64,000 nucleotides of DNA from Rhynchopus sp. YZ270_cl-10 (lineage: Eukaryota > Euglenozoa > Diplonemea > Diplonemida > Diplonemidae), in contig OZ037883.1 of NCBI GenBank assembly GCA_964035575.1, positions 310,001-374,000 on the forward strand, in the 5' to 3' direction. Position 1 is the stretch's first letter. Each line of letters opens with the position of its first letter. Below, piece by piece: positions 1 through 11,332 of this stretch. The position numbers were made by a program, and so were the translations under genes. The notes beneath the pieces were generated by a model that did not search any database, was not told where the DNA came from, and worked only from the letters and a program-made list of their open reading frames with translations.

Positions 1-468
1 TTCGTTCAGCTTCGCGTTCTCAGTGGAGATAACGTCCAAAGATTTGCGCAGTTTCGCAATGTCTGCCCGCGCCTTCGCCAGCTTCTCCGGCTGTTCCCCC
101 GCCTTCCCATCGTCCTCATGGTCGCTCTCAGAGTCTAGCCCCAGCTCTGCACGCCATTGCTTCGTTTTTTCGTCGTCAGAGTTTCGTCGTGTTTGCCCAC
201 CGTTCCCACCACTGCTCCCGCCACCACCAAGTGGAAGCTGCTTCAACTCTTTCGGACGATTGAACTTCAAACGATCTTCAACAACACGCACATAGGTTGA
301 CGGGAAGATCCCCACATCCCCGTTCCCACGCTTCCCTATCCACCACCCACTCTTATCCTTTTCAAGAACAGTGATCTTCTCGGTCGGGTTCAAGCTGATC
401 TGGTTCGGCTCGGCGGCAGAGTAAGGGTACAGCACCTCGACAATCGTGTACTCTCGGCCGGACGCCAT
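1..468 (-). CDS. SH3-domain protein, N-terminal part (runs off the left edge)
   Basis: The frame starts at ATG 468-466 and is open for 156 codons to the window edge. Residues about 6-65 form a canonical SH3 domain: an ALYPYSA-like start (VEVLYPYSAAEPNQISL), then ITVLEKDKSGWWIG, and a GIFPSTYV close. SH3 domains bind proline-rich peptides in actin, endocytic and signalling complexes. After the domain come a Gly/Ser-rich linker, an acidic stretch (SDSESDHEDD) and the start of a heptad-like helix rich in Lys, Ala and Leu, probably a coiled coil. The missing C-terminus lies to the left, so the partner domain is unknown. It is the last gene of the minus-strand array seen here. The SH3 call is firm; the specific protein is not identifiable. 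Confidence 0.85.
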   Translation of the reverse strand, partial: MASGREYTIVEVLYPYSAAEPNQISLNPTEKITVLEKDKSGWWIGKRGNGDVGIFPSTYVRVVEDRLKFNRPKELKQLPLGGGGSSGGNGGQTRRNSDDEKTKQWRAELGLDSESDHEDDGKAGEQPEKLAKARADIAKLRKSLDVISTENAKLNE

Positions 469-1038
469 TTGTCTTCTTATGGGTGCCCTGGGTCAGGCTG
501 TCTGTAGAATATGATACAATAAGGGTAGTATAGAGTTTTGACGGGATAATGGGGCAAAGTAGAGACATTTTTTTTTGTTTGACAATCTCGCGTAGGAGCA
601 GGTTCTGTCCACAAAATGTTATGTTTTTTTAAAGGCAAAATCCTCGTTCGGTCTGTTCAACCCCACTCCTTGGAAGTGGAAAGCGAATCACCTCACCCCT
701 CCCACCCCTTACCCCAGGTTTTTTGATAAATGGCAGGAACCATCCAATGTTTTCGTCAATATTTTTTTTACATCGTTTTCAAGCGTGCCCATTGATGGAA
801 CAATGCGAAAACTCGTCTTGCTCTCTTCTTCCGTGAAAGACGCTTACACCAGACGACCCCCTTTTTTTTGCACAACCATTCGGTCATCGTCATCAGACGG
901 CGAAGGGGGTGCACTGTGCTGGCCACTCTCTATTCTAGATTTGTACGACAAAATAAAGAAAGTGTCAGTTAGATGGCCCCCTTTAGCAAATCACCCTAGG
1001 TATTTTTACCCCGACGTGCGACTTATTTTCCCCCCTTT
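469..1038. other. Intergenic, no gene
   Basis: This stretch lies between the SH3 gene and the DUF1917 gene. It holds T-rich tracts and no reading frame with protein-like composition. I see no recognisable element. Confidence 0.5.
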
Positions 1039-1752
1039 TTATGCCTGCCTGAACACGTTATCTTCGAGCATATGGAAAAGAGCTTGCCGGCGGGTATCCC
1101 AGGCTCGTCTTGTGAGAGAAACGTTGCTACGGTCGCGGATGTTCACGTAGACTGTAGTAGCGCGCTCCCCCCAACGTTCGTTTTCACAGTAGAGGTCAAG
1201 CTGAGTGGCAGCTTCTGGTTTGTATTTTAGAACGTCGGTGAGGCCGAGGTGACGTATCTGGGTGGCAACACGCTTTACATCCCAGGTGTTTTGAAAGTCC
1301 AGTGAATAGATACACACAACATGAACATCCGACTCTGGCGTCGCGGGAGACACCTTCGCAATACCACAGCCTAGCCCTTCGGAGTACATTTTGTTCAACA
1401 CCGTCTCCCACACCTCATCAACAGCATCACGCTCCACAATTATCACCCATTTCCCCAGCACGTAGCCATGCTTCCGGAACAACGGCAGCAACGACTCCAT
1501 ATCGATGTGCTTATGCTCCCTCTTATCATCCTTCTGCAACAACTCTATTGTGACACGCTTGTCAAACTCCTTTTGCATGATAGGGCTGATAGGTGGCGGG
1601 TCCCACGCCTCATGTTCATGATGCGCGCAGATCCACGGTGTCACCTCAAAACTGGTTCTCGAAGGCGGCAAACGCGAGACAAACTGCTGAACCGTCTCCG
1701 CCTTATTTTTGTACATCCACCGACCCAGCTTCGGGACAACCTCTTTCGACAT
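1039..1752 (-). CDS. BLES03 / UPF0696 (DUF1917) family protein
   Basis: Single-exon 237-residue protein. Residues about 98-205 carry the family signature: GKWVIIVERDAVDEVWETV, then LGCGIAKVS, HVVCIYSLDF, DVKRVATQIRHLG and LKYKPEAATQLDLY. This matches the C11orf68/BLES03 group, whose fold resembles eIF4E and whose cellular role is not settled. The N-terminus is a ~95-residue extension rich in charged residues. The start at 1752 was chosen because it is the first Met of the frame and is preceded by an untranslated-looking polypurine stretch. No intron is seen. The family assignment rests on motif order recalled from the family, not on a search. Confidence 0.72.
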   Translation of the reverse strand: MSKEVVPKLGRWMYKNKAETVQQFVSRLPPSRTSFEVTPWICAHHEHEAWDPPPISPIMQKEFDKRVTIELLQKDDKREHKHIDMESLLPLFRKHGYVLGKWVIIVERDAVDEVWETVLNKMYSEGLGCGIAKVSPATPESDVHVVCIYSLDFQNTWDVKRVATQIRHLGLTDVLKYKPEAATQLDLYCENERWGERATTVYVNIRDRSNVSLTRRAWDTRRQALFHMLEDNVFRQA

Positions 1753-2584
1753 TGCTTAAGAGAATAGAAGGGTATAGAAGCAGAAGGGATGTGGAAGAGA
1801 GGAGAATAGGGGTTGAGGGGAGAAGCTTATGAGTGCATGTTAAACGTGGTGGTGGTTGGGGTTGTGTTTGTCTGAGGTGGAGGTGTGGATGAGGGTCATG
1901 AAGAGGGGGAAAAAATGGAATTTTTGTCATTTTTCTGCACATTTTTTTTTTGTCTATTTAAGCGTTGGTTAATCATCATTCCCCAATCTAATGCTCTGTG
2001 TTTTGGGGCGGGTAGGTGAGTTTTTTTTCTACTCCCCAGTACAGTCAGTATGCGACCCCTCCCCCCACAGCTGAGAATAACCGGGTCCCGGTCCCCGGTC
2101 CCTAGGTCCAGGTCCCAGTCCCAGTCCGACTGAGAATAACCGGGTCCCCGAGTCTTATTCTCAGCTGTGTTCCCCTCTCCCCCGAAATAATCTATCTCTC
2201 CAAGGGAAAACCAAAGAAAATTTGTAAGATGTGCCTCTCGTGCACAACACATTTGTTTTTTTTAACACTATCGTTATCGCTAGAACACGCTGGGTTTTGA
2301 AGATGCGCTAGAAAGAGAAGTTGAGTGCAAACACCTTGCCGTACAAATAGGTGCGATGCAGGCACTGAAAGAATTGTGTAGTACACCTACAAGAGACCCC
2401 GCACCCCCACCCTAAGGGCAAGATAGATACGGAGCCTCACGGTGCCATTTTAGTTTTGTTTATTTTTTGTTGAATCGACAATGTTATTGACAGTTCTGTT
2501 TTGGTTCTACACATCAAAGGATAGCCTGGCTAAGATGCTTACACAACAGCACAGCAACCCCCCCTTTTTTTGTAATCAAAGAAA
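1753..2584. other. Intergenic region with a small inverted-repeat element and stem-loop repeats
   Basis: Besides the element at 2068-2167, this gap holds a stem-loop at 2230-2246. Its stem is TGTGC/GCACA and its loop is CTCTCGT. It also holds a degenerate copy of the tRNA-like repeat near 2318-2380. No coding frame is supported. Confidence 0.5.
2068..2167. mobile_element. 100-bp MITE-like element with terminal inverted repeats
   Basis: The ends are CAGCTGAGAATAA and its exact reverse complement TTATTCTCAGCTG, giving 13-bp perfect terminal inverted repeats. A second partial copy of the left end (CTGAGAATAACCGGG) lies inside at about 2129. The interior is a run of GGTCC/CCGGT-like repeats. There is no coding capacity. 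It looks like a non-autonomous DNA transposon or foldback element; no target-site duplication could be assigned. Confidence 0.55.
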
Positions 2585-3010
2585 TTACAATTTTGCTTGT
2601 TGTCGGAGTGCGGAGACATCGTCATTGCTTTGTGCAGTGTCTTGCATGTGTTGTGCAAGCTTGTTGAGGATTGCGAAACAGAGTCGCATCTTAATGGATG
2701 CGGGGAAGACGGCTAGGGAGAGGAGTTCGAGGAAGAGCTGGGAGGAGGGGTCGCCGCTTTCGCTAATGGGGTCGTCCGTGAGCTTCTCGCGGACACGGTT
2801 TAGCGCACGATACACTATGGATTCGTGCTTGGCCTCTTGCAACACCGCCCGCACAGCCTCCTCCAGACCCCCCTCACCCTCCTTCCGCAACACCTTCACA
2901 GCGGTATCAATCGCAGTAGACGTCAAGCACACCGCTGCATCCCCCTCCACCACCCTCAACAACACACTTCGTATCGAAATCAATGGTACACCTGGTATAC
3001 GGTTCGCCAT
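2585..3010 (-). CDS. Hypothetical helical protein
   Basis: Single-exon frame of 141 residues from the Met at 3010 (MANRIPGVPLIS...). An in-frame Met at 3046 would add 12 residues, but the inner start sits after a T-rich leader like those before neighbouring genes. Composition is protein-like (Leu, Val, Ala, Glu), and secondary structure looks almost wholly helical. No signal peptide, membrane segment or family motif is visible, and I do not recognise it. It lies about 200 bp downstream of the TFIIH p62 gene in the direction of transcription. Confidence 0.55.
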   Translation of the reverse strand: MANRIPGVPLISIRSVLLRVVEGDAAVCLTSTAIDTAVKVLRKEGEGGLEEAVRAVLQEAKHESIVYRALNRVREKLTDDPISESGDPSSQLFLELLSLAVFPASIKMRLCFAILNKLAQHMQDTAQSNDDVSALRQQAKL

Positions 3011-3171
3011 TTTTTTTAGTATTTTCTGGAAATTTTGTGGTAACATAGGGGAGGGGAGGGGAAAGATGCTTTTGAAAAATAGCCCTTTTTTGTTAGAATC
3101 GAATCAGTCAACTAAAATCGCGAAATATGTACGTCTCGGAATGGACGCATAAAAATGCAGAAAAAAAATCG

Positions 3172-3177
<6 letters not shown>

Positions 3178-3204
<27 letters not shown>
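3178..3204. repeat. (GA)n microsatellite
   Basis: About 13 GA units just beyond the stop codon of the TFIIH p62 gene; on the transcribed strand this is a CT tract. Similar GA/CT tracts occur near 4893-4914, 9418-9440 and 25500-25513, mostly next to gene ends. Confidence 0.85.
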
Positions 3205-3207
3205 TCA

Positions 3208-4851
3208 TCACTCAACGACTAGCGTCTGCCCTCCCCCTCCCCCTCCCCCACCCCCTCTTGTGGCGGTGGCTTCGTGGTGTTCTACGGCCTTCGTGAGGAG
3301 CACACTGAGCTGTTTGCAGACGTGCGTGGTGGACGGATCCTTCGCTGCTGTTGCGGTTTCCTGGAGCGTGCGGTACTGTGCGCACATATGGGTGTGGAGC
3401 GCTGCCCGCTCGCTGAGAGGAGAGTCCTTCGCTACCTTAAACCAGTATTGTGTGACAATCTCGGTTATACCCCGTTTGATCGCACCGAGCTTCGCCTCCG
3501 CCCGCACGACCCCCTCCAACGACGTCACCTCTGCCGCCTTGTTTGCAAGAACATCCATCATCTTGATTGCCGCTTTTCCGTCCTCTGCGATCGGTACCGC
3601 CCATTGCCAGAGATTTCTTTCTTTGCTTGTCTTCCAGGCAGAAGGAAGAGGGACCGGAACTAAGGGCTTTCTTGATAGCTCTAAACGGCGTCTCTTTGTT
3701 GCGGGCTCGGTGTTTGGGTTGATTTGGGCGGAAACCTCTTGCGTGGAGTCGAGGAGATCTTCGAAGGAAAGGGGTGTGGTTTGGAGTGCGTTGAGAACCT
3801 TTAGGGAGTGTTGGTTGTAGCGTGCGGAGGCCTGTTGTTCGCTGTCTTTTTCTTGAAGGTTGAGGGACATATTAGACCCCATTCCGAGCCATTCGCTGGG
3901 TTTTCGGGTGCCATAGCCTTGGCGTTCGGAGGGGTCGCTTTCGTCGATGAGAGGAATGTCAAGAGTAGGGGGTGCAGTGCTGATGGGAAGCGGGTTGCGA
4001 AGCTGTTCCGCCTTGAGGGCCCGTTCCCGTTCAATTTGTCGTGCGTCGGAGTCATCAAAGATGTTCGCCTGCTCGTCGCGACGTCCACCACGCTGCTGAC
4101 GATTTCCAAAATGGCTTGAAGACAAAAAATCGCGCCAAAACTTCACCTCAGACACGCCACGTTTAATAACGTGCTCACGGAAGTCCTCCTCTACAGCAGG
4201 CTTTTCGCTGAAGATGTCTGCAATAAGCTGTGCATTGAAGCGGTAGACCTCGCTCTCGCTGCTTACAATTTTTTCGTTGTGAAGCTCTCTTAAAAAATGT
4301 GCCGATCGCATTCCCGTTGTCTGCTGGCCAAGGCGCAGTTCTTCTAGCAAAGCTGCCCGCTCTGGGGTTCCCCAAAACTCATCGTCGCTGAGAATTTTTT
4401 GTTCTAAGACAACAGAGTTGTGGAGTTTTTGGAGGGTGACATCGCTGGAGAGGGCGGCAGCGCGGAGACGCTTCACACTGCTCAACGCAGGGAACGTTCC
4501 GGCCAGCTCGCTTTCGAAGACAACGTTCTTCTGGCGAGAATTCGTGACAGTTCGCGCCAGCGTGTCGCGGTCCTCAGCGCTCCGGAAGGTGAAGGTCGCG
4601 GTTTCGCATTGGCTTGCGTCTGACACACTCTTCGTATCCAACCTCAGCTTCGGCGCCTTCTTCGCAAGCTTCACATTCGAAATTTCCTGCAAAATCGCGC
4701 TCCAAAAAATCCGTCCCTCCTCATCCCCTACCAGAAACACCATGCTGCTGTCACGCACCTTCAGAACCCCTTCTACAGGCTCTGTTTCACCCGCCTTGCT
4801 TCCAACGAAAGTGCAGGCAAAGAGCTGCTCTGGTATTGCTAGTCCCGACAT
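3208..4851 (-). CDS. GTF2H1: TFIIH core subunit 1 (p62/Tfb1)
   Basis: Single-exon 547-residue protein. Residues about 5-108 look like the N-terminal PH-type domain of p62, the surface that binds acidic activators and repair factors. Two BSD-type helical segments follow. The first ends ILSDDEFWGTPERAALLEE. The second contains LIADIFSEKPAVEEDFREHV and then VKFWRDFLSSSHF, the hallmark FW..FL.S.YF-like motif. The C-terminal third is helical and ends in a run of nine glycines. TFIIH opens promoters for RNA polymerase II and unwinds DNA in nucleotide excision repair, in the nucleus. Length matches animal p62 (about 548). The start is preceded by an acceptor-like TTTGCAG 17 bases upstream. Confidence 0.85.
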   Translation of the reverse strand: MSGLAIPEQLFACTFVGSKAGETEPVEGVLKVRDSSMVFLVGDEEGRIFWSAILQEISNVKLAKKAPKLRLDTKSVSDASQCETATFTFRSAEDRDTLARTVTNSRQKNVVFESELAGTFPALSSVKRLRAAALSSDVTLQKLHNSVVLEQKILSDDEFWGTPERAALLEELRLGQQTTGMRSAHFLRELHNEKIVSSESEVYRFNAQLIADIFSEKPAVEEDFREHVIKRGVSEVKFWRDFLSSSHFGNRQQRGGRRDEQANIFDDSDARQIERERALKAEQLRNPLPISTAPPTLDIPLIDESDPSERQGYGTRKPSEWLGMGSNMSLNLQEKDSEQQASARYNQHSLKVLNALQTTPLSFEDLLDSTQEVSAQINPNTEPATKRRRLELSRKPLVPVPLPSAWKTSKERNLWQWAVPIAEDGKAAIKMMDVLANKAAEVTSLEGVVRAEAKLGAIKRGITEIVTQYWFKVAKDSPLSERAALHTHMCAQYRTLQETATAAKDPSTTHVCKQLSVLLTKAVEHHEATATRGGGGGGGGGQTLVVE

Positions 4852-4867
4852 GGTGTGTTTTGTTGTA

Positions 4868-4869
4868 CT
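4868..4869 (-). promoter_or_regulatory. Candidate trans-splice acceptor of the p62 gene
   Basis: On the minus strand a pyrimidine-containing CACTATTTGCAG ends at this AG, 17 bases before the start codon. No upstream exon with a matching donor is seen, which is why trans-splicing is suspected. This is inference. Confidence 0.35.
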
Positions 4870-6055
4870 GCAAATAGTGTGGAGAGAGAGGGGCGAAGAG
4901 AGAGAGAGAGAGATTAAAGAAAAGTTTTATAAGACCCTAAGCCCCCGAAAAGGCATCATAATGCCACTGCGTCTTTACTGGTATGCACTATCTCACGCAT
5001 CCCACCCTAGCACTCAAGACTACCGACAACGACTGTACCCTCATCCCACACCAGCAGGCAGGGAAGACACAAAAGAGGTGAAAAGTCGGGGACACAACAA
5101 CAGCATAGGTTATTCACCAATAACCACCAAACCCTGACAGATACCTCATATAAGCTCAGACGGCCCAAGAAGAAACGGCCAACAGAGGACCTTCGTCAAC
5201 ACCGGCATGGCGAGCACCACCATAGCATGGAACAACATCGCCAGAGGCCCCACCGCAACACCACAGCTCCCATAAGCTACAACAAACGGGGACACAGAGA
5301 GCAGAAACGCTACCACGCAACGCATTTGAAATCAAGACGATGCGAACCGACCTTAACAAAGTAGTAGTGGTTTAACGTGAAGCAAGCTGAGCTGGAAGCT
5401 AAGATATCCACGCCAGCAACGACATCCAAATTCTCACTGAGAAGATGGACGCACCTCGCGAAGATGGGCGCCTCACTGCAAGGATCTCGTGCTTAGTCTA
5501 ATTAGATTATTCTTTGGTTTATTCATCAGTCATTTGTGCTTAGTCACCTTGATTACACTTAGTTGTCGCGCGATTAAGAGGAGGTGGTAGATTTGATAAA
5601 GTAGAAATTAAATTCTGGTATGTTACGATGTCACCAAAAAAACGCTGGAAAAAGAAAATAAGAGGGCGTGTGGAGGTTTGCTTTCATTTACTAAACTTTT
5701 TGGCGTTCTTTGGGGGAAGTGAAGTAAAAAAGTGGGGGAAAATAAAGAAGGGGGGAAAAAAGTCAGGACAGGGGCGGCTGTAATCGTATGCTCGCAAAGA
5801 AGGTAGCAAGAAGCGAGAAAAAAAAAAAGAGAGAAATATTTTTCGCTCTTCATCCGCAAATAAAACACCATTCTGTCCCTTTTTTTGGAGCCACCCAAGG
5901 CCTTTTTTATTATTATGGCTAACGAAAGCACATCACATTCTCCACTAAAAGAGTTCGGCGCGTCAGACGACCAGTTTTTTTGTGGGTACTCTTATATCGT
6001 AAATAAAACACCAGATGTCAAAAAAAAATGAAGAAAAAAAATGTTGAACGTGATT

Positions 6056-6180
6056 GATTTTTACCCCGTGTATAGGCGTGTATAGGGCCGTGTAGGACCG
6101 TATAGGTCCGTACAGGCATATACGGACGGTCCGTACATGCCTTTACACGCCTTTACGCGCCCATACGCGGGGTAAAAATC
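6056..6180. mobile_element. 125-bp foldback element
   Basis: Begins GATTTTTACCCCG and ends in the reverse complement (CGGGGTAAAAATC). The two halves pair imperfectly along their length, with repeated GTATAGG/GTACGG-type units in the arms. It has no coding capacity and could fold into one long hairpin as DNA or RNA. Class unknown; MITE or foldback type. Confidence 0.65.
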
Positions 6181-6473
6181 AGGTGGACCCACACATCTTA
6201 AAAAAAGAAAACATGAGATGAACTTAAGCCTGTGCTTAATCACCCTAAACAATAGCACTCCTGAAACCAAAGGAGACTCTGTTTTTTTGACAGATTGACA
6301 GACACCTTACTCTCGAGGGTGAGAGCAAGCCCAGAAGAAAGGGTTTTAAAAAAAGGATCTAAAAAAAAAAATACCAAAAAGGAAAGAAGACTAACAGGGG
6401 CGGGGGAATGGGAAATCATCTCTGTTTTTTTGTTGGTTCAAAAAACCCCTAAATTGGGGGAAATAATAAAAAA

Positions 6474-6545
6474 TTGACTTGAAATACAAAGCCCTCTCGT
6501 GACAGTGTACCTTGCCTTGGTGTATGACCGGTACACCGGGGGGAA
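6474..6545 (+). repeat. Dispersed repeat family A, 3'-truncated copy
   Basis: Shares the family A start (TTGACTTGAAATACAA), then GCCCTCTCGTGACAGTGTACC and a GACCGGTACACCGGGG hairpin. It lacks the family tail seen at 9863 and 10416. Confidence 0.7.
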
Positions 6546-8426
6546 GTGGGGGAGAAGAAACCCCCGAAAGAAGTAAACAGATCGTTCACCCGACAACAAC
6601 AACGGGGGGAAAAAAAAGAAAGTTTATAAGACGACTCTAAGCCTCTCGTGCTCAGTCACCTTGAAGAAAAAAAAAAAAGATCGTGGTAGCTCATTGGGAA
6701 GAAAATGTGACGAGTGGCGCAGGGTATCTGATACCTCACCTTAATACGTCACGAAGAATCACCCAGGTGTGTTGTGTGCCAAAAAAAAAAAAATGAACGA
6801 ATGAAGGATAAAAGGGTGGAGGCAAAGAAAAAAGGACACTGTTAAAAAAAAGAAAATCCCTCATGCATATTTTCACTTCATCAGACACGACGTGATTGGT
6901 CTAAAAAAAAATTATTCGAAAGTGTGTCGTGCCTATTGGCCCATACAAGGGGAGAGGAGAAACACTCAACCCTGTTAGCTCTCTTTTGTGTTTTTTTTTT
7001 TTGAACAAGAAAATAAATAAAAAAAGTTTAAAAACGCATAAGACCTCTCGAAAGCGCTGACACGCTTCCGCAAGGACTACGACAATGTAGGACAGTCTTT
7101 ACAGGATGCATTGTGAGTGACTCTGTGTGAGTCACACAAAGCCACTCATTACCGAGAGACTGCAAAGACACACAACAAAGATGCCGAAACAACAACAACA
7201 ACAAAATGAATTTCAAACACGAAGGGAAAATAATGGTTTTTATTCTAAAAAAAAAAAGCGTCATTAACAAGCAAAGAGAAGCACAGTATGGGGAAAGTGT
7301 ACACCCCTCTCACTTACTACGGTACATGCATTTCAAAGCAACATGGGGAAAAAAAAAAGCACTTGATTTTTTTTTAGCATATCACCCGGATACATGGTCA
7401 CAGCAACATTCTCTAAATCTCCCAGGGGCCGGTCCAACTGAAATCTCCTTCTTTGCTGTTAAGCAGAATGGGGTGGGTGGTGGGGTGCGGTTTTGAAATC
7501 ATTGAAAGCATGTATGGGTATGGGTAAATCCTTCGTGCGGAACACTGCCTAGGGTGTGGTTCCAGTGAGAAAAGAGGTTGGGAAGCCTCCCAGGGAAGGG
7601 CGTGTGGGGGGGAAGGGGGCGTATAGTGACTGATAGTGCTTGGCCAGGAAAAAAAAAAAGATATTAAAATGTGGAAAGACAAAAGGTAATAAAAGGCTGC
7701 TCTCTCGAGCAGCATCACCTTGGTCATCCTTAATCCTCGCAGAAAATATCGAATTTTTTTTTTGTGAAAAAAAGTTGACGTGCAACATGCCTCACCATCC
7801 TTCCTTGTGGGCTGCAATGCACTGAAAAGACACGTTACTTAAGATGGGCCCTGAACATCCTCTACACTGTCCACCTTAAAAGGATACCCCCTCCACACAG
7901 CTGTCGCGTGGTTTATATGCAAAGCGCGGGTAGCAACTTTGTAAGCAGCCAATTTTATAATACATAATAAAGAGAAACGAAAAGAATGGAAAAATCTGCC
8001 TTCTTGTGCACAACAAATAAACACATCTCAATACATTAAAGCAGATCTCCAGCAACAACAAAAAAAAAAAAATAGTTAGCGGATCCCCTTCGGATCCCTT
8101 TAGTGCAGCTACTTCCGACACAGTCTTCACCTTTTTGATGCCAGTAAAATTATGGGGTTTTCTTTCAGTAATATTTGTATTTCCCGGTGTGATTTTCCTA
8201 ATACCGTAATCGTAAACTTTTCAGTTTTTTTCTGGAAATTCGACCTTTTTTACGGTCGAACATTTTTACGATCACAGTAATTAGGTCAAACAAAAAAAGG
8301 TCCTTCTCGGATAATACCTTAACCCCCCCATATGGGGGCACACCAATTTCGTTTTTTTTTTTTTCTATTTCAGTGATGAATTGAGTTTGTGGCGTTCTAT
8401 TAATTTCGTTAGGTTTGTTTTCCCCC

Positions 8427-8429
<3 letters not shown>

Positions 8430-8459
<30 letters not shown>
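8430..8459 (+). repeat. T30 homopolymer
   Basis: Thirty consecutive T after a short C run; one of many A/T homopolymers here. Its length may be unreliable in the assembly. Confidence 0.8.
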
Positions 8460-8460
<1 letters not shown>

Positions 8461-8858
8461 TGAACAACTGCCTAAACGAAAGGGAGGAAAGGAAAGGGCT
8501 GAATGGAGGGCCTATTGGTTGTTTTTGGCTGTCCACAAATCGTCAACCTAGGTTTTTGTAAACAGGTAAACGATTCCTCGCTTTAATTTTTTTTTTGAAA
8601 AAAAAAACAAGAAGGAAATTGGGAAACGGGAAGAGGGGTTTCCTTCGATAATCTGTAAACCGTGTTTCTAGGTAAAGATCGTATTCACTGTTATTCCCCC
8701 GGGCTGTTCTCCACCCACCCATACCCTCCTCGTTTGTCGTCTGAACAGAATACGTTTTGCTTTTTCTGTTTTTTTTAATGGACCAAAACCAAACCATTTC
8801 GTGTATCAGTTTGGAAATGCCATTTGTTGAGAGCCAAGTTTAAAAAAAAAAGAAAAAA

Positions 8859-8995
8859 GTGTCGTTTGTCTTTCCCCCTCACCCCCGCGTTGATGCTACA
8901 CGATATATCTCACCTAGGGTGGTGTTGCGGAGCACGGTTTGGAGTGAGTGAACGACGTGACACTTTCCGCTCACAATGTAGTGTGCGTTAAAAAA
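8859..8995 (+). repeat. Dispersed repeat family F
   Basis: About 137 bp, sharing with the copies at 41361 and 43110 a left end GTCGTTYGTC...CCTCACCC and an inner GTGTTGCGGAGCACGGTT block. They also share GGAGTGAGTGAACGACG near the right end, then CACTTTCCGCTCACA. The left and GTGAGTGAACGAC parts are inverted copies, so the unit is a foldback. No coding capacity. Confidence 0.7.
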
Positions 8996-9330
8996 AAGGA
9001 AAACGTTTTTTTGTTTTAAATTTTTCGAATGATCGTATCTGTGCATGATGTCCAACTCTGAGAAAGCATGGAATATGCAGTTTTTCTTTAAAAGAGGGTG
9101 ATGTAAATAATAAGAAAAAATATGTAAAAAAAATGCTTCTTACAACAATGGTGTTCGTGAGTTTACCACGACTGCTGCGTGCTGCGAAATAGTGGGGGGG
9201 TCACGAACACCACATACGTGAGCACATAGTTATTTTGCCGCTGATGGGGCATAGCAAATGGTAGTTATTGATGCAGGCACTTCCGACTGACGATGCCAGC
9301 TCCGGATGAAAGAACCAGCAACAAAAAAAA

Positions 9331-9413
9331 AAGGTGAAGTTGATAGGTGCAAACGCATCTGGGAAGCAGGCACTGACACTCTGCGGGTTATCGAACCCCC
9401 CGGAGTGCTGCAC
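9331..9413 (+). repeat. tRNA-like SINE family C copy
   Basis: An A-rich run is followed by AAGTGAAGTTGATAGTGC-like sequence, then the constant GGGTTATCGAACCCC and a CACTCCG/CGGAGTG hairpin. The A box is weakened here by an extra G (TAGGTGCAAACG). The B-box-like part has the family's AT insertion. Confidence 0.7.
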
Positions 9414-9862
9414 AAAAAAGAGAGAGAGAGAGAGAGAGAGAAAACGTTTTTGAAAAAAAGGAATCCAAGTTTCCTGTCTTTCACCGATAAAAGAAAACTT
9501 GAACAAATAACTGACGGTACGATACATCAGAAATACACTACACAGCCGACCATTACCCTCCATAGTACTATTTCTCTAGACAAAACAGAACAAAAAGAAG
9601 AAAAAATGTCGCAAAAAAAAGAAGAAGAAGTGAAGTTGAAAAAAAAATATGAAAACTAAAAACAAAAAAAAAGGAATAAAACAAAAAAAACAATCGTTTC
9701 ACAAGAGATGCCAGATTGTGATGCGTGGTTGCTTTCCCCTGGGGGAAGAAAAAAATACTCGGGAAGATACAAGCACCTCTTGTGCACACCTATGAATGTA
9801 AAAAGAAAGTGAAATTGAGAGTGCAAAACGCTTCTGGGGCAGGCACTGTCACAAAGGAAAAC

Positions 9863-9979
9863 TTGACTTGAAATACAACAGCCCTCTCGTGACAATGTAC
9901 CTTTTGGTACAATGACTGGCTGTACCGTGGGGTGGACACCCAACCATCCATTCCCTACATCCATTTCGTGGTTTACATC
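9863..9979 (+). repeat. Dispersed repeat family A, full-length copy
   Basis: About 117 bp: ACTTGAAATACAACAGCC, the CTCTCGT heptamer, a GTACC...GGTAC hairpin, GGTGGACACCCAACCAT, and the tail CCTACATCCATTTCGTGG. It aligns along its length with the copy at 10416. Confidence 0.75.
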
Positions 9980-10415
9980 TGGAAGTTAGTCACCGTAAAA
10001 ATATGAAAGCAAAGCAATACACTTCCAAAAGTATGAAACAGGATGGGCAAGGGAGTAGGGGCGACATGTCCCTCTTCCAACGGCAAATACTTATTGTTGT
10101 GATAGGGGGTTTTTATAGTAATAACTTTTTTGAAAAGACGGATTTTTTTTTTCTTTTGTACAACTTTTCTTTATTTCTTTTTTGCACGAAGAAGGCAGCT
10201 AATTTGTTTTGCCTATTTTTTTTTAGAAGAAAAAGGATTTTTTTTTTATATTATTGTAGTGGTCGAGGGTAACCACGCTACAAAAAATGAAGTAAGCATT
10301 TTTCCAAAAAATATAATATTATTATCATTGTTCTAAACAGCGAAAGAGAAGTTGAAAATACAAACGCCTCACCGTACATGAGGGTTATTGCTCCCTTTGA
10401 GGCGCTCTAATAAAG

Positions 10416-10519
10416 TGTTGAAATACAAAGCTCTCTCGTAAACAGTGTACCTTGGTATGACTGTACCGTGGGGTGGACACCCAACCATGCAGTCCTACAT
10501 CCATTTTGTGGTTTACATG
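10416..10519 (+). repeat. Dispersed repeat family A, full-length copy
   Basis: Aligns end to end with the copy at 9863, same plus orientation, and ends CCATTTTGTGGTTTACATG. The 450-bp gap to that copy is A/T-rich. Confidence 0.75.
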
Positions 10520-11332
10520 TTATTATAAATGCCACCGTAGCCAAAACGTGATGCACGACACACACCTTTTTTGATACATAAACGAAACCCGCCATTTAGG
10601 ACAAACTTTAAAATGAATGTACACACATCCTAAAAACCAATCGTTTGCAAGATGCAATCCCGAAGCCCCACAGAACCTTTTTTTTGGTCATCTTTAGAGA
10701 AAGGTGAAAAAAAATGACATACACATAATGAGTGCCTTTTGATAATGAGTTTTCGAGGGTTGAGGGGAAGGGGTACATGGCTTCTATATCCAGAGACAGC
10801 CGGCACACAGTGAAGTGGCTCTCAGCTTAAATACGCGACGTGATATACTGTGTCGTGCATCATGATTTTCGTTTTCTTCTTCTTTTTTCTTCGTTATTAA
10901 TGTTATGCGATGTGCGATGGTCGTGACCGCCCCTAGAATATCGTATCACCGTTAGGTGCAGAAAAGGGCTATATCACGACCACCAAAATGTAGAGATTTT
11001 TTATTTTTTTTCCTTTTCATAATTTGTTGTATTTCGCGCCCTTTTTTCCCAGATTTTATTTTATTTTTGAACCAATGCAGCAACAAATCGAACACCTTTT
11101 TTAGCGTAACCGCCATTCAGAAATCATCGTAAACCCCTTCCCCTTTTTTTTCGTGCGTTACCTGACCCCCCGAGGCCTGCTTGAAATAGATGAAAGTTGA
11201 ACGTACAAACGACTCTGTGGACGCCGGCACCTTATGTTGTATAGAGTTTAATTTCATATACGTTCTATTCTACTGAAGAGAAAGGTACAGTAGGGTGCAC
11301 TAAATGCCTGCACCTTATCCTCTATGGAGAAA

